Of a stretch of DNA of 64,000 nt, positions 8,172 through 17,227 are shown in pieces. Source of the DNA: Lolliginicoccus lacisalsi (GTDB taxonomy: Bacteria > Actinomycetota > Actinomycetes > Mycobacteriales > Mycobacteriaceae). Below the pieces are notes generated by a model, which did not search any database, was not told where the DNA came from, and was given only the letters and a program-made list of their open reading frames with translations. The stretch is from contig NZ_JACYWE010000009.1 in assembly GCF_014841105.1 (NCBI RefSeq), forward strand, positions 1 to 64,000, in the 5' to 3' direction. Every line of letters starts with the position of its first letter. The stretch's first letter is position 1. Made by a program: the position numbers and the translations under genes.

Positions 8172-9341
8172 GTGGCCTACGAGTTCACTCTTGAGGATGT
8201 GGAGTTCCTCCGTTCCCCGCGCGGGACGGAGGAACTCGCCCGCGTCGACCACATGCCACTGACCGACCAGACCCTCGTCCGCGATATCACGAGGGCCAGG
8301 GAGCAGCATGGCTCCCGCGCCGGGGCACTGATCGAGACGATCCGGCTGCGCCGCCGGGCGCGGATCAAGCTCGATAGCCAGCGGCCATGGTTGCTCACCG
8401 CCGATGCCCTCGAGCAGGCCACGCCGGAGGTGGTTGCCCGGCACCGCGCCCAGCGGCTGCACGGCCTCGACATCCATGATGTGACGTGCTCCATCGGGGC
8501 GGATCTTGCTGTGCTCGCCGAGCATGGCGGGAGGGTCATCGGCAGCGATATCGACCCCGTCCGCGCCGCCATGGCCGCCCGCAACGCTCCCGCCGCGCTG
8601 GTCGTCCGCGCGGACGCGCTCGTGCCCTGCAGCCGCGGCGCAGTGGTCGTCGCTGACCCCGCGCGCCGGGCAGATGGCCGCCGGACCCATGATCCGAGCA
8701 AGCTTGTCCCCCCGCTGCCGGATCTGCTTGCCGCCTACGCGCGCCGCGACCTCGTGGTGAAGTGTGCCCCGGGGATCGACTACGACGCGCTGGGCTGGCC
8801 TGGCGAGGTGGAGACCGTCTCGCTCGATGGCGGTGTCCGGGAGACGACGCTCTGGTCGCCGGGGCTCGCGGGGCCGGGCGTCACGCGGCGGGCAACGCTC
8901 CTCCGTTCCGATGGTGCTCGCGACATGATCACCGATGCCGAGGCCGATGACATTCCCGAGCGTGCCGAGGGCGAATGGATCGTCGACCCCGATGGCGCCA
9001 TCGTGCGCGCCGGGCTGGTCCGCCATTACGCCGCGCGGGAGGGCCTCTGGCAGCTTGATCCGCGCATCGCCTACCTCACGGGTGATCAACGCCCGCCCGG
9101 GACGCGCGCCCACCGCATCCTTGAGCGGGCGCCCTTCCGGGAGAAGCAACTGCGCGCGGTGCTGCGGCGCTATGACTGCGGTGCCCTGGAGATCCTCGCG
9201 CGGGGAGTGCGGATCGACCCGGACGAGCTGCGACGCCGCCTCAAGCCCACGGGCACGCGATCGCTGAGCCTCGTCATCGTCCGCATCGGTGATCGACCCG
9301 AAGCGTTCGTGTGCGAGCCGGCGTCCGCGAGCATCCCCTAG
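8172..9341 (+). CDS. THUMP-like domain class I SAM-dependent methyltransferase
   Basis: A 389-residue protein. The middle contains a degenerate SAM site (DVTCSIGADLAVLAEHG, then GSDIDP) and an RNA-methyltransferase-like DPARR motif. The C-terminus resembles the THUMP-like domain. This combination is typical of the actinobacterial family represented by Rv3037c. A nucleic acid target is the simplest guess; Rv3037c has also been listed among candidate methylglucose lipopolysaccharide genes. The start is GTG, 15 nt after the preceding methyltransferase stop, so the two are probably co-transcribed. Confidence 0.8.
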   Translation: MAYEFTLEDVEFLRSPRGTEELARVDHMPLTDQTLVRDITRAREQHGSRAGALIETIRLRRRARIKLDSQRPWLLTADALEQATPEVVARHRAQRLHGLDIHDVTCSIGADLAVLAEHGGRVIGSDIDPVRAAMAARNAPAALVVRADALVPCSRGAVVVADPARRADGRRTHDPSKLVPPLPDLLAAYARRDLVVKCAPGIDYDALGWPGEVETVSLDGGVRETTLWSPGLAGPGVTRRATLLRSDGARDMITDAEADDIPERAEGEWIVDPDGAIVRAGLVRHYAAREGLWQLDPRIAYLTGDQRPPGTRAHRILERAPFREKQLRAVLRRYDCGALEILARGVRIDPDELRRRLKPTGTRSLSLVIVRIGDRPEAFVCEPASASIP

Positions 9342-9381
9342 CGGGCACGCACTAGACTCGGAGGCCAAGGAGGCGATGACC

Positions 9382-10491
9382 GTGATCATTGGGGTTCCTG
9401 CCGAGGTGAAGAGCGGCGAGCATCGGGTCGCGCTCACCCCGGACGCGGTTCGCGAGCTAGTGGAAGCTGGCCACGACGTGCGCATCGAGGCAGGAGCGGG
9501 CGCGGGCTCGTCCTTCCCCGATGCCGACTACGAGTCCGCCGGAGCGGTCCTGTGCGACGCCAGCGATGCCTGGGCGGCCGAGCTCGTCACCAAGGTCAAG
9601 GAGCCCCAGCCGAGCGAGCACGACTACCTGAGGCCCGGCCTGATCCTGTTCACCTACTTGCACCTGGCAGCCACGAGGGAGTGCACCGAAGCACTCGTGG
9701 AGAGCGGGTGCACCGCCATCGCTTACGAGACGGTCGAGTCGCCGGACGGGGCTTTGCCGCTGCTTGCGCCGATGAGCTTGATCGCTGGCCGCCTCGCCAC
9801 CCAGGTGGGGGCCTGGGCGCTGCAGAAGGCCAACGGGGGCAGGGGCGTGCTGCTCGGTGGCATCGCGGGGGCACCGCTGGCTGATGTGGTGGTGCTGGGG
9901 GCGGGAGCAGCGGGCAGCCAGGCCGTGGATGTCGCGGTGGGAATGGGCGCGCACGTCACGGTGCTCGATGTGAGCACCACCCCCTTGCGAGGGCTCGTGG
10001 CGCGGTACGGCAACCGGGTTCGCACCGTCACCGCCACTGCCGGGGCCGTGGACGCCGCGGTGCTGGCCGCGGACCTCGTGATCGGTGCTGTGCTGGTGCG
10101 CGGAGCGCGGGCACCACGCCTGGTGACCAATGACGTGGTGGCGCGGATGCGCCGCGGCAGCGTGCTCGTCGACATCGCGGTCGATCAGGGCGGCTGCTTC
10201 GAGGACACCCGCCCCACGACCCACGATGCTCCGCTCTACAGCGTGCATGGCTCGCGCTTCTACGCGGTGGCGAACATGCCCGCGGCCGTGCCCCGGACGT
10301 CGACGTTCGCGCTCGTGGACGCGACGCTGCCCTACATCAAGGCCATCGCGCAGCTCGGTTGGCAGGCTGCGTGCCGCGAGGACGAGGGCCTTGCCGCGGG
10401 GGTGAACATCACCGAAGGCAGGATCACCTGCGAGCCGGTCGCGCGAGCGCATGGGATGCGGCACGCGCCGCTGGATCTCGGCACCGCCTGA
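9382..10491 (+). CDS. ald: Alanine dehydrogenase
   Basis: NAD-dependent enzyme interconverting alanine with pyruvate and ammonia. The 369-residue length matches the family (~371). Substrate-binding residues line up: Arg15 in EHRVALTP, Lys73 in KVKEP and His94 in TYLHLAA. The Rossmann motif GAGAAG and the C-terminal VANMPAAVPRTST are present. The ribosome site AAGGAGG (9367-9373) decides the start: it lies 8 nt before GTG 9382 but only 2 nt before ATG 9376, and GTG 9382 gives the normal N-terminus MIIGVPAEVK. The main alternative is an NAD(P) transhydrogenase alpha subunit, which would be longer. Confidence 0.92.
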   Translation: MIIGVPAEVKSGEHRVALTPDAVRELVEAGHDVRIEAGAGAGSSFPDADYESAGAVLCDASDAWAAELVTKVKEPQPSEHDYLRPGLILFTYLHLAATRECTEALVESGCTAIAYETVESPDGALPLLAPMSLIAGRLATQVGAWALQKANGGRGVLLGGIAGAPLADVVVLGAGAAGSQAVDVAVGMGAHVTVLDVSTTPLRGLVARYGNRVRTVTATAGAVDAAVLAADLVIGAVLVRGARAPRLVTNDVVARMRRGSVLVDIAVDQGGCFEDTRPTTHDAPLYSVHGSRFYAVANMPAAVPRTSTFALVDATLPYIKAIAQLGWQAACREDEGLAAGVNITEGRITCEPVARAHGMRHAPLDLGTA

Positions 10492-10580
10492 ACCCAGCCG
10501 TGGCCTGAGCGTGCCTGAACCGGGCTTATCCGGCGAGTGCGGTATGGCTCCCCACCCCTCACGCCGTAGGCTTGCATGCC

Positions 10581-11339
10581 ATGACGAGTATGTGGGGTTC
10601 GCCGTACAGGTTGCGGTGGCGGGCGCGGCAGCGCGAGGACGGGCAGGCACGGTTCCTGACGGTGGCGTCGCTGCGCTGGGTGCTGCGCAACAAGGCCTAT
10701 ACGCCGTGGTACCTCGTGCGGTACTACCGGCTGCTGCGGTTCCGCATCGAGAATCCCCACATCATCCTGCGCGGCATGGTGTTCCTCGGCAAGAACGTCG
10801 AGATCCACGCCACTCCGGGCCTCGCCCGCATGGAGATCGGCCGATGGGTGCACATCGGCGACGGCAATGCGATCCGCTGCCACGAGGGCTCGCTGCGCAT
10901 CGGTGACAAGACCGTGTTCGGGCGCCAGAACGTGGTGAATGCCTATCTCGATATCGAGCTCGGCGATGCCGTGCTCGTCGCGGACTGGTGCTACATCTGC
11001 GATTTCGACCATGTCGTGGACGACATCACCCTGCCGATCAAGGACCAGGGAATCACCAAGGGGCCGGTGCGCATCGGGCCCGACACCTGGATCGCCACGA
11101 AGGTCTCCGTGCTGCGGCACACCATCATCGGCCGTGGCTGCGTGCTCGGCGCTCATGCCGTGGTCAAGGGCGAGATCCCGGATTTCAGCATCGCCGTGGG
11201 CGCTCCAGCAAGGGTCGTGAAGAACCGCAAGGACGCCTGGGAGCGCACCGCGGCGGAGCGGGCCGCGCATGAGGCCGCGCTCATGGACATCGAGCGCAAG
11301 AAGGCCGGCGAGAAGCCGGTGGATTCCGAGGCCAGCTAG
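10581..11339 (+). CDS. Hexapeptide-repeat acyltransferase (maltose/galactoside acetyltransferase-like)
   Basis: A 252-residue protein with a left-handed beta-helix built from imperfect hexapeptides (for example IGDGNAIRC, VRIGPDTWIATKV, IIGRGCVLGAHAVV), the fold of acyl-CoA sugar O-acyltransferases. The N-terminal ~60 residues are basic and Arg-rich. Gene order points to Rv3034c, a proposed acyltransferase for methylglucose lipopolysaccharide. That substrate is an inference, not visible here. A TAGGCT hexamer 8 nt before ATG 10581 suggests a leaderless mRNA; an in-frame TTG at 10572 overlaps that hexamer and is rejected. Confidence 0.85.
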   Translation: MTSMWGSPYRLRWRARQREDGQARFLTVASLRWVLRNKAYTPWYLVRYYRLLRFRIENPHIILRGMVFLGKNVEIHATPGLARMEIGRWVHIGDGNAIRCHEGSLRIGDKTVFGRQNVVNAYLDIELGDAVLVADWCYICDFDHVVDDITLPIKDQGITKGPVRIGPDTWIATKVSVLRHTIIGRGCVLGAHAVVKGEIPDFSIAVGAPARVVKNRKDAWERTAAERAAHEAALMDIERKKAGEKPVDSEAS

Positions 11340-11521
11340 CTGTAGACCGCTCTAGCGGGGTGAAGGGCAGGGCTCATGGCGGCGGCACGCGCAGCTGCTA
11401 GCCAATGTCACGCCCAGCCCCGGTGTGTGGCGGAGTCTCGCGTGACAACCACCAGCAGATCCTGGAGAGGAAGCCTGGCCAGGAGCACGCCATCGGCCCG
11501 CGCCGGAACGTGCAGCAAGAA

Positions 11522-11551
11522 GCCTCCCCGGTAGCGTGAAGCCGGGGAGGC
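11522..11551. terminator. Bidirectional hairpin between convergent genes
   Basis: GCCTCCCCGG and CCGGGGAGGC form a perfect 10-bp GC-rich stem around a 10-nt loop, between the tail-to-tail acyltransferase and SDR genes. There is no U-tract, as is common in high-GC actinobacteria. Confidence 0.65.
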
Positions 11552-11572
11552 CTCGTGCGTTGCGGTGAGCGG

Positions 11573-12415
11573 CTACTTCGTCGCGTCGGGAGCCTCGCGG
11601 CCCTTGAACTCCTCCATGCTGTGGTACACGCCGAGGACGCGTCCGGCGAGGAAGTCCCACGCACGGGTGGGGAGCACGCCCTTGAGGCCCTTGGACAGCA
11701 GGACGGTCTTGGGCAGGAAGAGCAGCGGCGTGCCGGCCTTCATCGCGGCCCAGCCCTTGTCGACGACTTCCTGCGGCTCGAGGATCGGGGCGAGCAGCGG
11801 TCCCTTGGCGCCCTCGAACATGCCAGTGTTGATGTAGCTCGGGCACACGGTGGTCATCTTGACGTGCTTGTGGCCCTCCTGCTCGAGCTCGAGGCGGACC
11901 GAGTCGCTCCAGCCGAGCACGCCCCACTTCGATCCGGCGTACACAGCCATCTTCGGGTTCGCGACGGTGCCGGCGGCGGAGGCGAGGGTGATCAGGCGCG
12001 AGTCCTCGTTGCGCTCGATCATCTCGTTGAGGAACGCGCGCGCGATGTACATCGGGGCGAGCACGTTGATATCGATGGTGAACTTGGTGTCGCGGATGTT
12101 GTCGTGCTCCCAAAAGAGCTTGCCGCGCACAACGCCGGCATTGTTGATCAGCACGTGAGGCGCGCCGACCTTCTTCTTGACCTCTTCGGCAGCCTTCTCG
12201 ATCTGGTCGAGATCAGCGACGTCGACGACCTGGGCGAGGATCGTGCCGCCCGCTGAAGTCAGCGCGGCCTCGGTCTTCTCCAGCTCGGGACGGTTGATGT
12301 CCCAGATGACGACGTTCGCGGCGCCCTCCTTGACGGCCTTCTCCGCGAACAAGCGTCCCATTCCCATTGCTGCTCCCGTGACGAGCACGGTCTTGCCCTT
12401 GACTGAAAATCCCAT
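11573..12415 (-). CDS. Short-chain dehydrogenase/reductase
   Basis: A 280-residue NAD(P)-dependent oxidoreductase. The cofactor motif TGAAMGMG is at 13-20, NNAG at 91-94, and the catalytic Ser146, Tyr159 and Lys163 (YAGSK) are intact. The sequence resembles the SDR16C group, which includes retinol and acyl-type dehydrogenases, but the substrate is not predictable. A TAGGCT hexamer (12423-12428 on the minus strand) stands 7 nt before the ATG, consistent with a leaderless transcript. It is downstream of the glycosyltransferase gene on the same strand but separated by a hairpin. Confidence 0.88.
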   Translation of the reverse strand: MGFSVKGKTVLVTGAAMGMGRLFAEKAVKEGAANVVIWDINRPELEKTEAALTSAGGTILAQVVDVADLDQIEKAAEEVKKKVGAPHVLINNAGVVRGKLFWEHDNIRDTKFTIDINVLAPMYIARAFLNEMIERNEDSRLITLASAAGTVANPKMAVYAGSKWGVLGWSDSVRLELEQEGHKHVKMTTVCPSYINTGMFEGAKGPLLAPILEPQEVVDKGWAAMKAGTPLLFLPKTVLLSKGLKGVLPTRAWDFLAGRVLGVYHSMEEFKGREAPDATK

Positions 12416-12446
12416 GGCGTTGAGCCTATCCGAGCGGGGCCGCGCG

Positions 12447-12464
12447 CCGGCACTCAGATGCCGG
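12447..12464 (-). terminator. Short hairpin after glycosyltransferase gene
   Basis: CCGGCA and TGCCGG form a perfect 6-bp stem around a 6-nt loop, 22 nt past the glycosyltransferase stop and before the SDR promoter. It may end the methyltransferase-GH57-glycosyltransferase transcript. The stem is short. Confidence 0.4.
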
Positions 12465-12486
12465 ATTCGCGGCAGAACGTGTCGCG

Positions 12487-13716
12487 TCAGCGTCCCGGGA
12501 GCGGGCGCTGCGGGACGTCGGGCCGGTGCAGGGGCGGGCGTGGGCGGCGCTGGGCGGAGGAGTAGACGTCGACGGTCGTGCGGGTGACGGTGGACCAGGC
12601 GAACTCGGTGGTCAGTCGCTCGTTGGCGGCCAGCGCCATCTTCTGGGTCAGCTCAGGCTCGTCGAGCGCGTTGCGGACCGCCTGGGTGAGCGCGGTGACC
12701 TCGCACGGCGGGAAGGTGCGGCCGGTCACGCCATCGATGACGGCCTCCCCGAGGCCGCCCGCGGTGGAGGTGATCAAGGGGGTACCAGCGGCCGCTGCCT
12801 CGAGCGCGACGATCCCGAACGGCTCGTAGCGGCTCGGCAGCAGGATCGCGGTGGCGCGGTGCAGCCAGCCGAGCAGCTGCTCGTGGTCGAGGGAGCCGAG
12901 GAACGTCACCCAGGGAGCGACGCCGTGCCGGGTCGCTTCGTCGGCGAGCCACTGCCGCTGGGTGCCCGTTCCGGCGATGGACAGGGTGGCGCCGGGGTGC
13001 GTCTTGCGAACCTCCGCGAGCGCGGCGATGGCATCGTGCACGCCCTTCTCATACTCGAGACGGCCAGCGAAGAACAGCTCGGGCGGGCCCTGGCGGCGGG
13101 CGCGGGCCGCGAAGCGCCACATAGTGGTGTCGATGCCATTGTGGATGACGGTGATGCCGGACAGGGCCGGGCCAAAGAGGGCCGCCACCTCGTCGCGCAT
13201 GGATGCGGAGCAGGTGATGAGCGCGTCAGCGGAGTTGGCGAGCCACCATTCCACCGAGTGCACCTGGCGAGTGATTCGCCCGGAGATCCAGCCGCTATGG
13301 CGGCCGGCCTCGGTGGCGTGGATCGTCGCGACGAGCGGTGCGTCGCAGCGGTCGGCGATAGCGATCGCCGGGTGGGCAACGAGCCAGTCGTGGGCGTGGA
13401 TCACATCAGGTGTCCAGGTGTCGAGCAGGGCCAGGCCGTGACGGATCATGGCGTGGCCCATCGCGAGCGTCCAGGCCAGCATGTCCTCGCCGAAGAGCAG
13501 GTGCGGGGGATCCTCGGCGACGGCGAGCACGCGCACGCCCTCCACGATGGTGTCGGTGGTCGGATGGGTGCCGGCATGCGTGCCCGACGGCTGGCGCGAC
13601 AGCACGACGACCTCGTGCCCGGCCTCGGCGAGGTGGATCGCGAGGTTGTGGACGTGGCGACCAAGGCCACCAACGACAACGGGCGGGTACTCCCAGGAGA
13701 TGATGAGGATCTTCAT
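12487..13716 (-). CDS. GT4-type alpha-1,4-glucosyltransferase (Rv3032-like)
   Basis: A 409-residue GT-B enzyme. The N-terminal domain begins MKILIISWEYPPVVVGGLGRH, with the acceptor-side GG loop of glycogen synthases. The C-terminal domain has FAGRLEYEKG and the E-x7-E motif EPFGIVALE. The closest relatives I recognise are Rv3032 of M. tuberculosis (414 residues), which elongates methylglucose lipopolysaccharide and also glycogen. ATG 13716 overlaps the stop of the GH57 gene (ATGA), so the two are translationally coupled. Confidence 0.9.
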   Translation of the reverse strand: MKILIISWEYPPVVVGGLGRHVHNLAIHLAEAGHEVVVLSRQPSGTHAGTHPTTDTIVEGVRVLAVAEDPPHLLFGEDMLAWTLAMGHAMIRHGLALLDTWTPDVIHAHDWLVAHPAIAIADRCDAPLVATIHATEAGRHSGWISGRITRQVHSVEWWLANSADALITCSASMRDEVAALFGPALSGITVIHNGIDTTMWRFAARARRQGPPELFFAGRLEYEKGVHDAIAALAEVRKTHPGATLSIAGTGTQRQWLADEATRHGVAPWVTFLGSLDHEQLLGWLHRATAILLPSRYEPFGIVALEAAAAGTPLITSTAGGLGEAVIDGVTGRTFPPCEVTALTQAVRNALDEPELTQKMALAANERLTTEFAWSTVTRTTVDVYSSAQRRPRPPLHRPDVPQRPLPGR

Positions 13717-15323
13717 CGTGAGCCTTCGGTGCTGGTGGAGGTGGTGCTGCGCGCTGGGCGGAACCCGCGGGCATCGAGGGAGGGGAACAGCCCGTCGGCC
13801 TGGTTCCAGGCGGCAGCGAGCTCGCGTGCCCGCTGCTCGTCCCCGCGCAGGGCCGCCGAGGCGATCTCCCGCGCGGCGTGGGCATGCTTGTGGGCGCGAC
13901 CGCGGGCGTACTCGACGGCGGAGTCCTTGCTGACCATGAAGGCCCAGTCGCTGGCGAGGCACAGCAGTACCTCGCGCAGCACCTGGTCCGCGACGGGGTC
14001 GCGCCCGGGCCCGGCGCTGGATCCCCGCTGGGCGAGCAGGTCGAGCCCGAGGTCACCGACCTCCTGGTTGAGCCGGACCAGGTCGGCGACCTGATCGCCG
14101 GCCCAGACCCGCCAGTCCTTGCCGGAGCCCCAGGAGGAGTCCTCGATGTCGGCGGGGGCGCCCACGTATCCGGCGGAGAGGGCGTCGGCAAGGGTGCCGA
14201 CGGTGATGCCGCGCTCGGGCATGAGGCGCAGCACCGCGGCGAGCCAGTCGGGGCCCTCGTGCCACCAGTGGCCGAACAGCTCGGTATCGAACGCGGCGAT
14301 GACATGGGCCGGCCGCCCGATGCGGGCGGACTCGTCGATGAGCCGCTCGCGCACGGTCTCGACGAAGTCCGCGGCGTGCTCCTGCACCGCTGCCGCTGCG
14401 CGGGCGGGGTCGTAGGGTGCTTTCCGCTCGGCGGGGGTGGTCTTGCTCGTCACCCGCGCGGGCTTGAGCCCAGTGCCGTGGTGGAAGGTGTGGAAGTCGC
14501 GGTAGTCGCGGTGGCCGGGATAGCCGGACTTCGGGGACCAGACGCGGTAGCTCACGGTGAGGTCGCGCCCGAACGCCACGACACTGGAGCCGCGCACGGG
14601 GCGGCCGAGCGTGGTGTCGCCGTGCAGGCTCGGCCCATCGACCATGAAGTGGGTGATGCCGCTGGCCTCGTAGAGGTTCTCCATGCCCGGGGTGTAGGCG
14701 CACTCGGGTGCCCAGATGCCGGTGGGCCGCGTCCCGAAGCGGTGCTGGGCATCGGTGAGGCCCGCGCGCAGCGCGCCCTCGCGCAAGGCCGGCTGGGTGA
14801 GCGGCTGGAACGTGTGGGTGAGCGGCCCGCCGAGCAGCTCGATGGTGCCCGCGGACGCAAGCTCCCGGACCAGTCCGGCTCCGCCGTGGCGCCAGTGCTG
14901 CTCGAAGTCATCGAGCGCGGCGGCGGCGTTGCGGTGCTCGCGCCAGCCGAGCTCGCGCAGCGCGGCGGGGCACGAGGCTGTTGCTCCGTTCCCGGCCCCC
15001 GGGGAGAGGGCGGCCTCGTGGGAGCGCAGTTGCCAGTCGGCGAGCCAATGATGCATCGCGGAGAGCGCGTAGGGGTCGTCGAGCTGCGCGGCGAGCACCG
15101 GGGTGACACCAAGGGTGAGGAGGTGATCGCGGCCCTCCGCGGCGAGGGCCCGGAGCGTGCGCAGGACCGGGATGTAGCTCGCTGCCCAGGACTGGTACAG
15201 CCATTCCTCGCCGACGGGCCAGCGGCCGTGGTGCGGCAGCCAGGGCAGGTGGCTGTGGAGTACGAGGGTGAACATGCCGGGAACCGGTGATGCGCCTGCC
15301 CCGGGGGAACGTGCCGCGCTCAT
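13713..15323 (-). CDS. GH57 1,4-alpha-glucan branching enzyme (DUF1957)
   Basis: A 536-residue GH57 enzyme. The N-terminus has LVLHSHLPWL, the catalytic Glu lies in WAPECAYTPG, and the catalytic Asp in AFDTELFGHWWHEGP. A C-terminal DUF1957 helical region follows. It corresponds to Rv3031, proposed to branch methylglucose lipopolysaccharide. The window therefore has two branching enzymes of unrelated fold: this one and the GH13 GlgB. The ATG at 15323 overlaps the methyltransferase stop by 4 nt, and its own stop overlaps the glycosyltransferase start by 4 nt. Confidence 0.92.
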   Translation of the reverse strand: MSAARSPGAGASPVPGMFTLVLHSHLPWLPHHGRWPVGEEWLYQSWAASYIPVLRTLRALAAEGRDHLLTLGVTPVLAAQLDDPYALSAMHHWLADWQLRSHEAALSPGAGNGATASCPAALRELGWREHRNAAAALDDFEQHWRHGGAGLVRELASAGTIELLGGPLTHTFQPLTQPALREGALRAGLTDAQHRFGTRPTGIWAPECAYTPGMENLYEASGITHFMVDGPSLHGDTTLGRPVRGSSVVAFGRDLTVSYRVWSPKSGYPGHRDYRDFHTFHHGTGLKPARVTSKTTPAERKAPYDPARAAAAVQEHAADFVETVRERLIDESARIGRPAHVIAAFDTELFGHWWHEGPDWLAAVLRLMPERGITVGTLADALSAGYVGAPADIEDSSWGSGKDWRVWAGDQVADLVRLNQEVGDLGLDLLAQRGSSAGPGRDPVADQVLREVLLCLASDWAFMVSKDSAVEYARGRAHKHAHAAREIASAALRGDEQRARELAAAWNQADGLFPSLDARGFRPARSTTSTSTEGSR

Positions 15324-16093
15324 TGCTTGGTGGCGATGGCGAGCAGGTCGAGGCTGTCATCGATCGATCCTGGGCGGATCTCGAAATCCTCGGCGGTCAC
15401 GCCCGCCACGTCCGCGGCGAGGTCGTCGGGCCAGGGGATCCCGGCGATGGCGAGCTCGAGCTGGCGGTCGATGAGCGAGCCGCCGTGGTGCTTGTCGAGC
15501 GCGGAGAGGCGGGGGCCGTGGTGCACCCCTTCCATGGAGGTGACCCGCAGCCCGCCCTCGATGAGCAGCTCCGCGAGCTCGCGGGCGTCGAGCTCGCGGG
15601 TGTGGAACGGATTGAGGGGGGTATCGCGGCCGGGGGAGAAGGTGATCCGGTTCGGCGTGGAGATCAGTAGCTCGCCATCGGGCCGCAGCACGCGCGCGCA
15701 TTCGCGGATGAATTGCACCTGGTCCCACAGGTGCTCGATGACCTGCAGGTTGATGACGACATCCACGGACTGGTCGGCGAGGGGCAGCGCGGCGAGGTTG
15801 GCGCGGGCGGCGGTGACGGCGGGGTAGCGCCGCGCGACGTGCTCGGTGGCCTGCTGGTCATAATCGAGACCGATGACGGTGCGTGCCTGCCGGGCGATCA
15901 GGTCTGCCCCGTAGCCCTCGCCGAAGCCGGCGTCCACGACGACCTTGCCGGCGCATCGCTGGGCGAGCGCGAGATAGACGATCTCGTGGCGGCGGAACCA
16001 GTAGTTCTCCTCGGCGATGCCGGGCACGGTGCGCTCGCCGGTGAGGGGCAGTGGCTCGGAGGTGTTCGTCGATGCGCTGGCGGAATCGGTCAC
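15320..16093 (-). CDS. SAM-dependent methyltransferase (Rv3030-like)
   Basis: A 257-residue class I methyltransferase, first gene of an overlapping trio. Motif I is VVDAGFGEGYGADL, followed by GLDYD, and the motif IV/V region VINLQVIEHLWD and STPNRITFSP. By gene order and sequence type it matches Rv3030, a candidate sugar O-methyltransferase of methylglucose lipopolysaccharide. The stop overlaps the GH57 start (ATGA). It diverges from etfB across about 300 nt of regulatory sequence. Confidence 0.87.
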   Translation of the reverse strand: MTDSASASTNTSEPLPLTGERTVPGIAEENYWFRRHEIVYLALAQRCAGKVVVDAGFGEGYGADLIARQARTVIGLDYDQQATEHVARRYPAVTAARANLAALPLADQSVDVVINLQVIEHLWDQVQFIRECARVLRPDGELLISTPNRITFSPGRDTPLNPFHTRELDARELAELLIEGGLRVTSMEGVHHGPRLSALDKHHGGSLIDRQLELAIAGIPWPDDLAADVAGVTAEDFEIRPGSIDDSLDLLAIATKQ

Positions 16094-16399
16094 GAGGGCA
16101 GCCTAGAGGCTGATCGGGCCGTTGTTCGAATCACGTCGTAGCCGTGTGGGATGGCGTGTCCGTGCTATTTGCTGTGTTGTGGTGCCTAAGCGTGCCATTC
16201 AGGGCGGTTGTAGAGTATGTTCAGCTTGGTACTTGCACATATGTTACTCGTCGGTAACCTAGGTGTAGGACACGGTTGCGTATCAAGCTTGACGAGCGCT
16301 CGGCCACCGGACGAGATCCGTGGCTCGTCGCGAGCGTCGGGTTCACACGCGCTACCGAAGCCTAGAATGCCACCACTCGCAGGAGGTCAAGGAAGACCC
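16094..16399. promoter_or_regulatory. Divergent promoter region upstream of etfB with GTTAC-N6-GTAAC palindrome
   Basis: This 306-nt gene-free stretch is more AT-rich than its surroundings. An operator-like inverted repeat GTTAC-TCGTCG-GTAAC lies at 16243-16258. It sits inside a wider imperfect repeat, AGCTTGGTAC near 16223 against GTATCAAGCT near 16279. TAGAGT near 16212 could be a -10. The short palindrome has the size of a TetR-family operator, but no regulator can be named. Confidence 0.45.
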
Positions 16400-17185
16400 A
16401 TGACAAATGTTGTCGTCTTGATCAAGCAGGTCCCGGACACCTGGTCCGAGCGCAAGTTGCGGGAGTCCGACTGGACCCTCGACCGCGACTCCGCTGACCC
16501 GGTGCTCGATGAGATCAACGAGCGCGCCGTCGAGGAAGCGCTGCTCATCAAGGAGAAGAACGGTGGCGAGGTGACGGTGCTGTGCGCCGGTCCCGACCGC
16601 GCTACCGATGCCATCCGCAAGGCCCTTTCCATGGGCGCGGACAAGGCGATCCACATCAACGACGATGGTATGCACGGCAGCGATGCCCTGCAGACCAGCT
16701 GGGTGCTCGCCAAGGCGCTCGGAACGGTCGAGGGTGTCGAGCTCGTCATCGCCGGCAACGAGTCCACCGACGGTCGCGTCGGCGCGGTGCCCGCGATCAT
16801 CGCTGAGTACCTCGGCCTGCCGCAGCTCACCCAGCTGCGCAAGCTCGAGGTGGAGGGTGACACCGTCCGCGGCGAGCGCGAGACCGACGACGGCGTGTTC
16901 GGCCTCGAGGCCAGCCTGCCCGCGATCGTCAGTGTCAACGAGAAGATCAACGAGCCCCGGTTCCCCTCCTTCAAGGGCATCATGGCCGCGAAGAAGAAGC
17001 CGATCGAGGTGCTCACCCTGGCCGAGCTCGGTGTCGAGGGCGATGAGGTCGGTGTGTCCAACGCTGCCTCGCAGGTGACCTCGGCCGCCCCGAAGCCGCC
17101 GAAGGCCGCGGGCGAGAAGGTCGCCGACGAGGGCGACGGCGGCAGCAAGATCGCCGAGTACCTCGTTTCGCAGAAGATCATCTGA
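16400..17185 (+). CDS. etfB: Electron transfer flavoprotein beta subunit
   Basis: Beta subunit (261 residues) of the ETF heterodimer, which takes electrons from acyl-CoA dehydrogenases and passes them to a membrane quinone oxidoreductase. The N-terminus MTNVVVLIKQVPDT and the AMP-binding region VIAGNESTDGRVGAVPAIIAEYL are typical. A short charged tail before the end (KPPKAAGEKVADEGDGG) is variable linker. ATG 16400 follows AGGAGG and GGAAG. It is followed 42 nt later by etfA, in one operon. Confidence 0.95.
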   Translation: MTNVVVLIKQVPDTWSERKLRESDWTLDRDSADPVLDEINERAVEEALLIKEKNGGEVTVLCAGPDRATDAIRKALSMGADKAIHINDDGMHGSDALQTSWVLAKALGTVEGVELVIAGNESTDGRVGAVPAIIAEYLGLPQLTQLRKLEVEGDTVRGERETDDGVFGLEASLPAIVSVNEKINEPRFPSFKGIMAAKKKPIEVLTLAELGVEGDEVGVSNAASQVTSAAPKPPKAAGEKVADEGDGGSKIAEYLVSQKII

Positions 17186-17227
17186 TCGCCTCTCTGACGA
17201 CACACAGACGAACAGGAGTAGCAACAA

